The notes below the pieces were generated by a model, which was not told the origin of the DNA, did not search any database, and saw only the letters and a list, made by a program, of their open reading frames with translations. Of a stretch of 64,000 bases of DNA, positions 26,469 to 35,183 are shown one piece after another. The stretch spans positions 1-64,000 of the forward strand of contig NZ_WVUD01000016.1 in NCBI RefSeq assembly GCF_009856865.1. The letters are read 5' to 3'. The DNA comes from Solidesulfovibrio aerotolerans. GTDB taxonomy: Bacteria; Desulfobacterota; Desulfovibrionia; Desulfovibrionales; Desulfovibrionaceae. The position numbers were made by a program, and so were the translations under genes. Numbering within the stretch: the first letter of the stretch is position 1; each line of letters begins with the position of its first letter.

Positions 26469-28400
26469 ATGTTTAAGCATCTCAAAGTGGGTTACAAATT
26501 GTTCGGCGGGTTTACCCTCGTCATCGCCATTTTCGTCGCTCTGGCCGTTTATCAGTTGACCACCATCGAACACCTGGGGGCCATCCAGGACGCCGGGGCC
26601 AAGCGAGCCCAGGATTCCAAGGCGATTATGGAGGTCTCCGTGCGCCTGGCAGGCCTGTACGCCATCATCGCCGACGGGGAAATCAACCGGGAACTGGCCC
26701 AGACCAAAGCGGATTTCACCAAGGCCAAGGATCAGGCCAAGGAGGACATGCGGCTGGTGGAATCCCTGGCCGACACCGCCGAGGAACGCGCGCTCGCCGG
26801 CCGCTTTACCGACGATTACAAAAACTACCTGGAGCATTTTGAAAAAAAGATGCTTCCCGTCCTGGAAAAACTCGCCCAGGCCGCTCAAAAAAATGAAGAC
26901 ATCGCGGCCCTGGAAGCGGAATCCAAGGAACTGGACGGCCAGGTGGACACCATCCGTACCGCCACCATAAAGCCCCTGGAAGCCATCACCGAGTCCCTGG
27001 CCAAGGAAAACATCGCCGGCGACGAGGCCTTTGACGCCCTGCGGGCTTCCGCCAGCCGCGTCACCATCATCATGACCGGCCTGGGAGCCCTTCTGGCCTT
27101 GGTGATTTCCATCCTGACCGCGCGCGCCGTCACCCGGCCCATGACCGCCGGCATCGCCTTTGCCAAGCATCTGGCCCAGGGCGACCTGGAACAGACCCTG
27201 GAGGTCAACCAGCGCGACGAACTGGGCCAGCTCGCCGATGCCCTGCGCCTGGTGGCCGCCTCGGAAAAAGACGTGGCCGCACTGACGGCCCAAATAGCCA
27301 AAGGCGACCTGTCCGTGACCATCAATCCGCGTAGCCCCAAGGATACCCTGCTCCTGTCCATGGGCGAACTGGTCGCTTCGCAGCGTGCCGTGGCCGCCGC
27401 CGCCCAACAGTTGGCCGCAGGCGATCTGCGCATCAAGGTCGCCAAACGGTCTCAAGACGACATCATGCTCGAATCGTTGAGCAAAATGATCGAAACCCTC
27501 ATCGAAGTCATCATCGAAGTGCAAACCGGCACGGACAATGTGGCCGCTGGCAGTGAACAACTCTCGGCCTCGGCCGAGTCCATCTCCCAGGGAGCTTCGG
27601 AACAGGCCTCGGCCGTGGAAGAATCCTCCGCTTCCATGGAACAGATGAGTTCGGCCATCCAGCAAAACGCCGACAATGCCCGGCAGACCGAAGCCCTCGC
27701 CGTCAAGGCGGCCCACGACGCCAAAGAGTCCGGTGAAGCCGTGGTGCAGACCATGGCGGCCATGAAGGAGATCGCCGGCAAGATCAGTATCATTGAGGAA
27801 ATCGCCCGCCAGACCGATCTGCTCGCCTTAAATGCCGCCGTGGAAGCGGCCCGGGCCGGCGAACACGGCCGGGGCTTTGCCGTGGTGGCCTCGGAAGTGC
27901 GCAAGCTGGCCGAACGCAGCCAGCAAGCCGCCTCGGAAATCACCAAACTGGCCAAGGACAGCACCGATGTGGCGGTCAGGGCCGGAGCCCTGCTCACCCA
28001 GCTCGTGCCCAATATCCAGCACACCGCCGAACTGGTGCAGGAAATAAGCGCCTCAAGCCAGGAGCAAAGCGCTGGCGCGGCCCAGGTCAACAAGGCCCTG
28101 CAGCAGCTTGACCAGACCATCCAGCAAAACGCCAGCGCCTCGGAAGAACTGGCCTCAACAGCCGAGGAGCTTTCCGGGCAGTCCGAGCAACTGCGCAGCA
28201 CAATTGCGTTTTTTCAGATTGAAACCCAGCGCCCGACCCGGTCCCAGCGCGCCATCAGGTCGCCAAGATCGGCCCTGCCGGCCAGATCGCGCAAAGCGCT
28301 GCCCAGCCCCGGCCGGAAAGCCGCCGGCGAGGTCCGCATCAACCTCGGGGAGGCCGGTGGTGCCGACGATGACGACGACCGCAATTTCGAGACATTTTAA
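26469..28400 (+). CDS. Methyl-accepting chemotaxis protein with C-terminal tether
   Basis: A 643-residue chemoreceptor. TM1 lies at about 12-32, a helical periplasmic sensor at about 33-195 and TM2 at about 196-216; tandem HAMP-like regions follow, then the signalling coiled coil with the hairpin tip [20 protein letters not shown]. The last five residues are NFETF after an acidic linker DDDDD, close to the NWETF pentapeptide that tethers CheR/CheB in enteric receptors. ATG 26469 follows GAGGG. It stands alone between two kinases; the ligand is unknown. Confidence 0.93.
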   Translation: MFKHLKVGYKLFGGFTLVIAIFVALAVYQLTTIEHLGAIQDAGAKRAQDSKAIMEVSVRLAGLYAIIADGEINRELAQTKADFTKAKDQAKEDMRLVESLADTAEERALAGRFTDDYKNYLEHFEKKMLPVLEKLAQAAQKNEDIAALEAESKELDGQVDTIRTATIKPLEAITESLAKENIAGDEAFDALRASASRVTIIMTGLGALLALVISILTARAVTRPMTAGIAFAKHLAQGDLEQTLEVNQRDELGQLADALRLVAASEKDVAALTAQIAKGDLSVTINPRSPKDTLLLSMGELVASQRAVAAAAQQLAAGDLRIKVAKRSQDDIMLESLSKMIETLIEVIIEVQTGTDNVAAGSEQLSASAESISQGASEQASAVEESSASMEQMSSAIQQNADNARQTEALAVKAAHDAKESGEAVVQTMAAMKEIAGKISIIEEIARQTDLLALNAAVEAARAGEHGRGFAVVASEVRKLAERSQQAASEITKLAKDSTDVAVRAGALLTQLVPNIQHTAELVQEISASSQEQSAGAAQVNKALQQLDQTIQQNASASEELASTAEELSGQSEQLRSTIAFFQIETQRPTRSQRAIRSPRSALPARSRKALPSPGRKAAGEVRINLGEAGGADDDDDRNFETF

Positions 28401-28469
28401 AGCGGAGACACCAACGCCTGGCCGGTGTGGGGAATGAGGAAGCCCAGCGACGCTGCGGCCCCACGCCCC

Positions 28470-28506
28470 GCCGGGTCGGGGTTGCCCCAGGCAACCCCGA
28501 CCCGGC
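28470..28506 (+). terminator. 17-bp GC-rich hairpin after the chemoreceptor gene
   Basis: Arms 28470-28486 and 28490-28506 pair perfectly around a three-base loop, 70 bases after the chemoreceptor stop. There is no T-run; it may be a Rho-assisted or processing stem. Confidence 0.55.
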
Positions 28507-28523
28507 CAACTCTGCGAGCCACC

Positions 28524-29303
28524 ATGGACATTCGTTTCGCCAGCCTGCCAGACGGGTATGCACTGACTGTCGCCCTTGGTCCCGGCCAGGAAATCACCTG
28601 CCGGATCAGCCCGCCCCCAGGGAGGGTGGCCTTTGTGGACATCCTGCCCGACGTGTTCGCTGTGGCCGACGCCATGCTCGCCCAGGCCGCCCGGCAGGCG
28701 GCCGAGCGCGGGCAGGCCGTGACCTGCACCGCAGGCTGCGCCCTGTGCTGCCGGCATCTCGTGGCCGTTTCCGACCACGAGGCCCTGCTGGCCGCCCACA
28801 TGATCGGCCTGCTGCCAGACGAGACGCAAACCCGCATCCGACAGGCGTTCCAGACGACCGTCGCCCGCTTGGAAGCGCACGGCCTGCTGGCCGAACTGCT
28901 CGACAGCCACGCCAACAGCTTTGCCGACCGCAACCGCATCGTCGCCGTGCAACGGCGATACTGGGAAATGCAACTGCCCTGCCCGTTTCTTTTGGACGAA
29001 CGGTGCGCCATCTATCCCTACCGCCCGTTGCTGTGCCGGCAATACCTGGCCACCTCGCCCCCAGTGCAGTGCCATGGCAGTTTCCTGGCCGACCACCTCG
29101 TGCACAAGCTGCCCCTGGCCTACGATCTGGCCAGCGCCGCCGCCTCCTTTGACGGCTTACGCGCCCAGATGTCCCGGCCGGTCCCCCTGCCCGCCCTGCT
29201 GCTGGTCAATGGCCTGCTCCAACGCCACACGCCGCCCCAAACCACGGCAACGGCCATGCTGACCGCATTTCTACGCCATACGGCAGACCATTTCAGCCGC
29301 TAA
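28524..29303 (+). CDS. YkgJ-type cysteine-cluster protein
   Basis: A 259-residue cytoplasmic protein of the CxxCxxCC family thought to bind zinc or an Fe-S cluster. The cysteine core is CTAGCALCCRH (about residues 71-81), with further Cys in PCPFL, ERCAIY, LLCRQYL and PPVQCHG, matching the CPFL..C.IY.yRP..CR pattern of YkgJ proteins. Biochemical role unknown. ATG 28524 is chosen because upstream codons run through the hairpin; the ribosome site is weak. Confidence 0.82.
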   Translation: MDIRFASLPDGYALTVALGPGQEITCRISPPPGRVAFVDILPDVFAVADAMLAQAARQAAERGQAVTCTAGCALCCRHLVAVSDHEALLAAHMIGLLPDETQTRIRQAFQTTVARLEAHGLLAELLDSHANSFADRNRIVAVQRRYWEMQLPCPFLLDERCAIYPYRPLLCRQYLATSPPVQCHGSFLADHLVHKLPLAYDLASAAASFDGLRAQMSRPVPLPALLLVNGLLQRHTPPQTTATAMLTAFLRHTADHFSR

Positions 29304-29578
29304 GTCCCCGCCCCGGTGTGTCGCCGCGCCATATGGCGGCGTGTGGCGGGTCAGGCACCAGTGAATTCGCAACACCGTCGCCTTCCCCCATTGCTGGCAG
29401 GATCAGTTTGGCGTAGAGTGACTCTGGTCTTGGCCTCAAAGACTGCATGCCAGGGGCGAGTTGACTGTCGTATTTCTGCAAAGCCCGACAAACAAAAAGC
29501 CATAGTCATGTTCGCACAGGTGCTTTCAGGCTGTTTTCCCCTGCCCAGCCGTGGTCCCGGCCACGGTTCCGGTTGCCT

Positions 29579-32500
29579 ATGACCTTCCCGTTGCCCCGCC
29601 CTGCCGCCACGCCCAGGACGCTGCGCCAGCGGCTGCAAACGCTGTCCCGCATTGTGTGCGTCCTGCTCCTCGTCAGCACCGCCCCCCCCTCGCCAGCCCG
29701 GGGCGAATCCCAGCCGGACGCCCGGCAGCCCTCCTCGCCCAAAGCCATCACCGTCGTCATGGACAAGGATTATCCGCCGTATATTTTCATGGCTTCCGAC
29801 GGCTCCGCCCAAGGTATTCTGGTGGATGCCTGGAAACTGTGGGAGGAAAAGACCGGGGTGCCGGTTCTCTTGCGGCCCATGGACTGGAACGCCGCCCAAC
29901 AGTATCTCCTGGACGGCAAAGCCGACATCATTGACACCCTGTTTCGCAATGCCGACCGGGAAAAGCTCTACAGCTTCTCCCAGCCCTACGCGACCATTGA
30001 AGTGCCGGTGTTCGTCCACAACGATTTAAGCGGCATCCATGATCTGGAGACGTTGCGGGGCTTTACCGTGGGCGTCAAACGCGGCGACAGCGCCGTGGAT
30101 TACCTCTCCGGCCGGGGTATCCTGCCTTTGGTCGCCTTTGACGGCTACGAGAACATCGTGCGGGCCGCCCGGGACGGCGACGTCAAGGTTTTTTGCATCG
30201 ATAAGCCGCCGGCCCTGTACTATTTATACAAATATGGTCTGGAAAACGAATTCCGCTTGGCCTTCACCCTCTACCAGGGTGAATTCCACCGGGCTGTGCG
30301 CAAGGGCAACGAGGCCCTTTTAAAGCTCGTCGAAGACGGTTTTTCCCGTATCACCCCGGTCCAATACGACGACATCGACAAGAAATGGCGCGGCTCGACG
30401 CTGTTCCAGTCCAATACCATGCGTTATTCCCTGTGGGCCTTGGTCCTGGTCGTCTCCATCGCCGCCATCCTGGTGGCGTTTAACGCCATGCTGCGCCGCA
30501 CCGTGCGCCGCCAGTCGTCCAAACTCAACCAACTGCTCACCGCCGTGGGCCAAAGCGAAGAACGCTATCGCGAACTCGTGCAAAGCGCCGCCAGCATCAT
30601 CCTGCGCCTGGACATCGCCGGCCGGGTCGCCTTTTGCAATGCCTTCGGCCTGCAATTTTTCGGTTTTTTCCTGGAAGAAACCCTCGATAAGGAACTTGGC
30701 CTGCTCATCGATCCGCCCCAGACGGCTGATCCGCCCTGGCCCGCCATCCTGGCCGGACTGGCCGACGCCCCCGAAGGCGTTGTGTCCATGACCCGGGAAC
30801 AGCTGCGCCGCAATGGCGAATCCGTCTGGATCGCCTGGGCGGTGCGCAGCCTGCGCGACGCCTCCGGCACTGCTGTGGAAATCCTGTGCATCGGCAACGA
30901 CATTACCGACCGGAAACGCACCGAAGAAGCCCTGCGCGCCAGCGAGGCCCGCTACGCCCTGGTGGTGCGGGGAGCCAACGACGGCATCTGGGACTGGGAT
31001 CTGCGCACCAATATCGTCTATTACTCCCCACGCTATCTGGAAATTCTGGGCTATGCCCCGGACGAGATCCAGCAGCTCCTCGACGAATGGACCAAACGCA
31101 TCCATCCCGACGACGCCGAAACCGTCATCCGGGCCAACAAACGCTGCGCCGACGGCGAAGTGGACAATTTCGCCGTGGAATACCGCATGCGCCACAAAGA
31201 CGGCGCCTACCGCTGGATTCACGGCCGGGGGGCCAGTCTCAAGGACGAGCGCGGCATCGTCATCCGCATGGCCGGCACCCACACCGACATCACCCGCCGC
31301 AAACGCGACGAAGAAGCCCTGCGCGAAAGCCAGGACCAGCTCTCCAAGATCTTCCGCTTCACCCCTGTGGGTCTTGCCGTCACCACCCGGCGCGACGGCC
31401 GCATCCTGGATTTAAACGAAACCTGCGCCCGCATGCTCGGCCATGTCAAAGCCGATGTCATGGGCCGCACGACCGCCGAAGTAGGCCTGTGGCACAGCCC
31501 GCAGGAGCGCGAAACGCTTTTGGCCGAAATGGCCCGCAACGGCTCCATCCTCGGCAAGGAACTGGAGCTGCGCCACAATAACGGCACCTCTGTTGTCGTG
31601 CTGTACTCGGCCGTGCCCAACCACTCCTACGGCGAACCCTGCATCCTGTCCGTGCTCATGGACATCTCCGAACGCAAAGCCATGGAACAGGCCCTGCGCC
31701 GCTCCCGGGATGCCGCTGAAACCGCCAATAAGGCCAAAAGCGAATTCCTCTCCACCATGAGCCACGAAATCCGCACGCCCATGAACACCATCCTCGGCAT
31801 GGTCGATGTGCTCGCCGCCACCCCGCTGACCACCGAACAGGCCCACGCCATCAAAGCCATCGAACTGGCCGGCGGCAATCTGCTCTCGTTGCTCAACGAC
31901 ATCCTCGACCTCTCCCAGATTGAAGCCGGCGGCGTCATCATGGAGGAAAAAATCTGCGATCCGCTGGAAATGGCCAACCAACTCTTGGATATGATGCGCC
32001 CCGACGCCGCCCGCAAACAACTCGACCTGCACCTGGAAATTCACGGGACACTGCCACCACGGCTGTTGTGCTGCCCTGACCGCATCCGGCAAATCCTCGT
32101 CAATCTGCTCGGCAACGCCCTCAAATTCACCCCCAAAGGGGAAATCGTCCTTGAAATCGGCCGCGAAGAAGAGCCTGACGGTCCCAGATTCCGCCTGGCC
32201 GTCCGGGATACCGGCATCGGCATCCCCTTGGACAAGCAAGCCCTGATCTTTGACCGCTTCACCCAGGCCAATGCCGCTGCCAACCGGCAATACGGCGGCG
32301 TTGGCCTGGGACTGGCAATCTGCAAAAAACTCGCGGAAATGATGGGCGGCCGCATCCGCGTGACCAGCCGCGAAGGCCACGGCTCCACCTTCACCCTCAC
32401 CCTGCCCCTGCGCCCGGCCTCCATCCCCGAGGCCGACCACGTTCAGCCAAACCCGCGCCACGGCAAAAGCCAGCCCGCAAACGTGCTCCTCGTTGAAGAC

Positions 32501-32854
32501 AGCCCCACCAACGCCGAAGTCATGCGGCTTATGCTTGAAGGCACCCCCTTCGAAATCACCTGGGCTCCCAGCGGCGAGGCCGCCCTGGCCGCCCTTGGCG
32601 ACAAACGCTTCGACGTCATCCTCATGGACGTGGAAATGCCCGGCATGGACGGCTACCAGACCACCCGGGCCGTGCGCCAGCTCGAACAGGAAACGGGCCG
32701 CCCCCGCACGCCCATCGTGGCGCTGACAGCCCACGCCTTTGAAGAACACCGGCAGCGCAGCCTCGATGCCGGCTGCGACGACTTCCAGGTCAAACCCATC
32801 CCCAAAGCCCGCCTCGTCAGCACCCTGGAAACCTGGCTGGCCCTGCGCCCCTAA
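29579..32854 (+). CDS. Hybrid histidine kinase with periplasmic SBP_bac_3 sensor and three PAS domains
   Basis: A 1091-residue kinase. After a signal/anchor, a solute-binding domain of the amino-acid type (ITVVMDKDYPPYIF, about 55-280) sits in the periplasm. A transmembrane helix (about 285-310) leads to three PAS domains (about 325-450, 455-575 and 585-700), HisKA with H729 in MSHEIRTPMN, HATPase (NLLGNALKF, DTGIGI, GVGLGLAI) and a receiver with D1017 in ILMDVEMPGMDG. ATG 29579 is preferred over a TTG two codons earlier. It is BvgS/EvgS-like in sensing, with the binding protein built in, unlike the kinase at 23644. Confidence 0.92.
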   Translation: MTFPLPRPAATPRTLRQRLQTLSRIVCVLLLVSTAPPSPARGESQPDARQPSSPKAITVVMDKDYPPYIFMASDGSAQGILVDAWKLWEEKTGVPVLLRPMDWNAAQQYLLDGKADIIDTLFRNADREKLYSFSQPYATIEVPVFVHNDLSGIHDLETLRGFTVGVKRGDSAVDYLSGRGILPLVAFDGYENIVRAARDGDVKVFCIDKPPALYYLYKYGLENEFRLAFTLYQGEFHRAVRKGNEALLKLVEDGFSRITPVQYDDIDKKWRGSTLFQSNTMRYSLWALVLVVSIAAILVAFNAMLRRTVRRQSSKLNQLLTAVGQSEERYRELVQSAASIILRLDIAGRVAFCNAFGLQFFGFFLEETLDKELGLLIDPPQTADPPWPAILAGLADAPEGVVSMTREQLRRNGESVWIAWAVRSLRDASGTAVEILCIGNDITDRKRTEEALRASEARYALVVRGANDGIWDWDLRTNIVYYSPRYLEILGYAPDEIQQLLDEWTKRIHPDDAETVIRANKRCADGEVDNFAVEYRMRHKDGAYRWIHGRGASLKDERGIVIRMAGTHTDITRRKRDEEALRESQDQLSKIFRFTPVGLAVTTRRDGRILDLNETCARMLGHVKADVMGRTTAEVGLWHSPQERETLLAEMARNGSILGKELELRHNNGTSVVVLYSAVPNHSYGEPCILSVLMDISERKAMEQALRRSRDAAETANKAKSEFLSTMSHEIRTPMNTILGMVDVLAATPLTTEQAHAIKAIELAGGNLLSLLNDILDLSQIEAGGVIMEEKICDPLEMANQLLDMMRPDAARKQLDLHLEIHGTLPPRLLCCPDRIRQILVNLLGNALKFTPKGEIVLEIGREEEPDGPRFRLAVRDTGIGIPLDKQALIFDRFTQANAAANRQYGGVGLGLAICKKLAEMMGGRIRVTSREGHGSTFTLTLPLRPASIPEADHVQPNPRHGKSQPANVLLVEDSPTNAEVMRLMLEGTPFEITWAPSGEAALAALGDKRFDVILMDVEMPGMDGYQTTRAVRQLEQETGRPRTPIVALTAHAFEEHRQRSLDAGCDDFQVKPIPKARLVSTLETWLALRP

Positions 32855-32898
32855 ACGGTGCCGCGCTACGCTGTACGGCGAGGTGAAGAGAAGAGAAT

Positions 32899-32946
32899 CG
32901 GGGCTTTGCCCCGAACCCCACCGGGGGGATGATCCCCCCGGACCCC
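32899..32946 (+). repeat. Stop-linked hairpin repeat, copy 6
   Basis: A CGGGGCTTTGCCCCG stem followed by the core palindrome CCGGGGGGATGATCCCCCCGG. It lies 45 bases after the kinase stop, preceded by GAAGAGAAGAGAA, and faces the bioB end. The GCCTCCGGCGG part is replaced here by the small stem. Confidence 0.65.
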
Positions 32947-32955
32947 TGCGCCTCT

Positions 32956-33954
32956 TTAGACCCCGACGAAACCGAGCTGCTGCAACCCGGCCTTGTCCTG
33001 CTCCAGGGAAGCACCACCCGTGGTCAGGTAATCGCCGACCATAAGCCCGTCGGCACCGCAGGCCAGGGGGGCCAGATTGGCCGTGGTTGGCCCAAAGACC
33101 GTGGGCCGGCCGCCGCAGATGCGGATGTGGCGATCAGGCAAAAGCAGGCGCAACAGGATGACGATGCGGCGGGCGTCGTCCCGGGACAGGACGGGCTGCT
33201 CCGCCAGCGGCGTGCCGGGAATGGGAGAGAGGAAGTTGACCGGAACGGAAAAGACGGCCGCGTCAAGCAGCGTCAGGGCCAGATCGGCCCGGTCGGCCCA
33301 GGATTCGCCCAGGCCGAAAAGCCCGCCGGAACAGGTGGGGATGCCAAGGCTGCGACACGTGCGCAGCACCTCGAGGTTGTCCTCGAAGGTGCGGGTGGTG
33401 CAGATATTTGGATAATGGGCGCGCGACGTTTCGAGATTGTGATGGTAGGCGGCAAGGCCGGCAGCTTTGAGCCGGGCCAGGGCGTCGCGGGGGAGTACGC
33501 CAAGCGACGCGTCGGCAGCCATGCCGGTGGCGGCGATGGCGGCCAGGGCCGTGGCCGCCTGGGCCAGTTCCGCCTCGGGCAGGGCCTTGCCTGAAGCCAC
33601 CAGGCCAAAGCGGGCCACGCCGGCGGCCTGCATGACGGCGGCAGCCTGGGCGATGCGGGTCGGTGCCAGGAAGGCATGCTGCGGCGAGGTGGTTTGGAAA
33701 TGGCCGGACTGGGCGCAAAAAGCGCAATTTTCGCCGCAGCGCCCGGATTTGGCGCTGATGATGGCGCACAGCGAGACGGCGTCACCGACCCGGGCTAAGC
33801 GCACGGCCGCAGCGGCCCGGCCCAGGGCGTCGAGGTCGGCACCGGCTATCCGGGGCAGTTCGTCCAGCAGGCGGTCGCGCTCGCCAGCAGCGAGAAAACC
33901 CCCGGCAAGCAGGGGGCGGACCAGGGCATCGGCAAAGGTGGAAAAAAGCGGCAT
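32956..33954 (-). CDS. bioB: Biotin synthase
   Basis: Radical SAM enzyme inserting sulfur into dethiobiotin, the last step of biotin synthesis. The 332-residue product has the radical SAM motif CGENCAFC (about residues 60-67), followed by AQSGHF, plus TCSGGLFGLGES and the FLSPIPGTPL stretch. A GTG six codons upstream is possible, but ATG 33954 has GAGGA at good spacing. No other bio genes are adjacent and no biotin operator was recognised in the 199-base divergent region. Confidence 0.92.
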   Translation of the reverse strand: MPLFSTFADALVRPLLAGGFLAAGERDRLLDELPRIAGADLDALGRAAAAVRLARVGDAVSLCAIISAKSGRCGENCAFCAQSGHFQTTSPQHAFLAPTRIAQAAAVMQAAGVARFGLVASGKALPEAELAQAATALAAIAATGMAADASLGVLPRDALARLKAAGLAAYHHNLETSRAHYPNICTTRTFEDNLEVLRTCRSLGIPTCSGGLFGLGESWADRADLALTLLDAAVFSVPVNFLSPIPGTPLAEQPVLSRDDARRIVILLRLLLPDRHIRICGGRPTVFGPTTANLAPLACGADGLMVGDYLTTGGASLEQDKAGLQQLGFVGV

Positions 33955-34153
33955 AGGGCGTCCTCGGAGCACGGCATAGCCCTGGCGCAGCGTTTGGGCA
34001 AGGGCGAAGGTGTTGCCCCGGGGCAGCAGCTGTCTTGCTTTTTTTCGCTATTTCACACAGTAATTCCAAATAAGGCTCGCGGTCGCCTGGGCTGCGACCG
34101 AAGGAGACGCACCGCGCGTCATACGCACCTGGACTGAGAAAGGAGGTTTCCCC

Positions 34154-34528
34154 GTGAAACGAAAATCCCTGCGGTTTCTGTTGGGCTGGCTGACGCTGGC
34201 GTTGCTTGTGGCTGTACCGGCTGTGGCGGCGGACTACGAGGTGCCGGTGGTGACCGGCGAGAACTGGACCCAATCCACGCCCCGGGAGCGCAAGGCGTTT
34301 CTGATCGGCGCGGCCACCATCATCGAATTGGAGCAGGAAGTGCAAGGGGCCACGCCGCCCCCAAAGACCACCATTGGTGTTTGGAGCAAGGGCTTAAGCG
34401 CCTACAACTTTGACGAGATGACTGCGGCCATAGACGCGTGGTACGCAGCGAACCCGGACAAGCTCGCCCGCCCGGTGGTGGAAGTCATGTGGTATGAACT
34501 GGCCAAGCCCAAGGCCGGCAAGTCCTAG
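34154..34528 (+). CDS. Small secreted protein of unknown function
   Basis: A 124-residue protein with a clear signal peptide (cleavage after about residue 26, AVAA). The mature part contains NWTQSTPRERKAFLIGAATI and DEMTAAIDAWYAANPD, giving a compact mixed fold I do not recognise. It starts at GTG 34154 behind a perfect AGGAGG. A glycine-zipper protein follows by 13 bases, so the two are likely one envelope-related unit. Confidence 0.75.
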   Translation: MKRKSLRFLLGWLTLALLVAVPAVAADYEVPVVTGENWTQSTPRERKAFLIGAATIIELEQEVQGATPPPKTTIGVWSKGLSAYNFDEMTAAIDAWYAANPDKLARPVVEVMWYELAKPKAGKS

Positions 34529-34541
34529 GCCAAGGAGAACA

Positions 34542-34781
34542 ATGATGAAACGACTGTCTGTCGCGGTGGCGGCCCTGGCCCTGATCGGCAGCCTCGGCTG
34601 CACCAATATGAGCAAAACCCAGCAGGGGGCGCTGTCTGGCGCTGCTCTCGGAGCCGGAGCCGGCGCGGCCATCGGCGCGCTGTCCGGCGGCAATGCCGGC
34701 ATCGGTGCCGGCATCGGCGGGGCGCTTGGCGGCATGGCCGGCGCGCTGATCGGCAATTCCCAGGAAAAACGCGGCTACTAG
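34542..34781 (+). CDS. Small glycine-zipper envelope protein, probable lipoprotein
   Basis: A 79-residue protein with a signal peptide and a possible lipobox (GSLGC, Cys 19 or so), then a Gly/Ala-rich zipper (GAALGAGAGAAIGALSGG and GIGAGIGGALGGMAGAL). This pattern is found in small outer-membrane proteins of the SlyB/YMGG group. AAGGAG lies just before ATG 34542; the longer frame start at 34494 is inside the previous gene. Function unknown; envelope association is inferred. Confidence 0.78.
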   Translation: MMKRLSVAVAALALIGSLGCTNMSKTQQGALSGAALGAGAGAAIGALSGGNAGIGAGIGGALGGMAGALIGNSQEKRGY

Positions 34782-34910
34782 CCTCGCGTTCAGAAAACGC
34801 CCGCATCTTTATGAAGTAACCATAAACTGTAACCATTGGTATTATTCTCAAAAAGCATCCGTGCGTTTTGAGAACGCCCCACGAGCCGGCCGGCCTTCCG
34901 GCCGGCGTCC

Positions 34911-34939
34911 AGCCGGCGACTTCGGTCGCCGGCTTTTTT
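34911..34939 (+). terminator. Intrinsic terminator after the glycine-zipper gene
   Basis: Perfect 10-bp stem AGCCGGCGAC/GTCGCCGGCT around a TTCG tetraloop, followed by a T-run: the textbook Rho-independent form. Confidence 0.9.
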
Positions 34940-34948
34940 ATGGCGTAC

Positions 34949-34990
34949 ACTTGTGCACATGCTTAAGCACTTGTACAAAAACTTACGCAC
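34949..34990 (+). promoter_or_regulatory. Tandem half-site cluster, possible upstream activator sites
   Basis: ACTTGTGCACA (34949-34959) and ACTTGTACAAA (34969-34979) match at 9 of 11 positions and are spaced exactly 20 bases, two helical turns. A related ACTTACGCAC follows at 34981. It lies about 100-145 bases before the -24 box, where enhancer-binding proteins usually sit. Confidence 0.4.
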
Positions 34991-35091
34991 CTGCCCTGCC
35001 GCCATTCTTTTTCCCCGCTGACAGTAAAAATAATTCCCAATGATTTCATGATGTGCTATGGTTTTCCCAAAGTTCTCCGTCTGGCACGGTC

Positions 35092-35107
35092 CCTGCTGTT
35101 CATCACG
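35092..35107 (+). promoter_or_regulatory. Sigma-54-like promoter of the octaheme cytochrome operon
   Basis: TGGCACG-GTCC-CTGCT: a perfect -24 box, the required 10 bases between GG and GC, and a 4-of-5 match to the TTGCW -12 box. The cytochrome ATG is 77 bases downstream. Confidence 0.5.
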
Positions 35108-35183
35108 AAACCAGGGCGCGCTGTTGCGTGCTGGCTGCGCGTCCGCCCAGCCCGCCGCTGGCGGGCCGAAACGAGGAGGGAAC

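Larger units (their letters stand above)
34782..35183. other. Regulatory intergenic region before the octaheme cytochrome
   Basis: About 400 bases with no gene. It has a canonical terminator (34911-34939), a cluster of similar short motifs (34949-34990), and a sigma-54-like element (35092-35107) ahead of the cytochrome start at 35184. A stem GCCGGCCGG/CCGGCCGGC lies near 34884-34906. Confidence 0.6.

Noticed and set aside
29573-29578. TTG start for the second hybrid kinase
   Set aside because: It adds only two codons; ATG 29579 is the simpler start and neither has a strong ribosome site.
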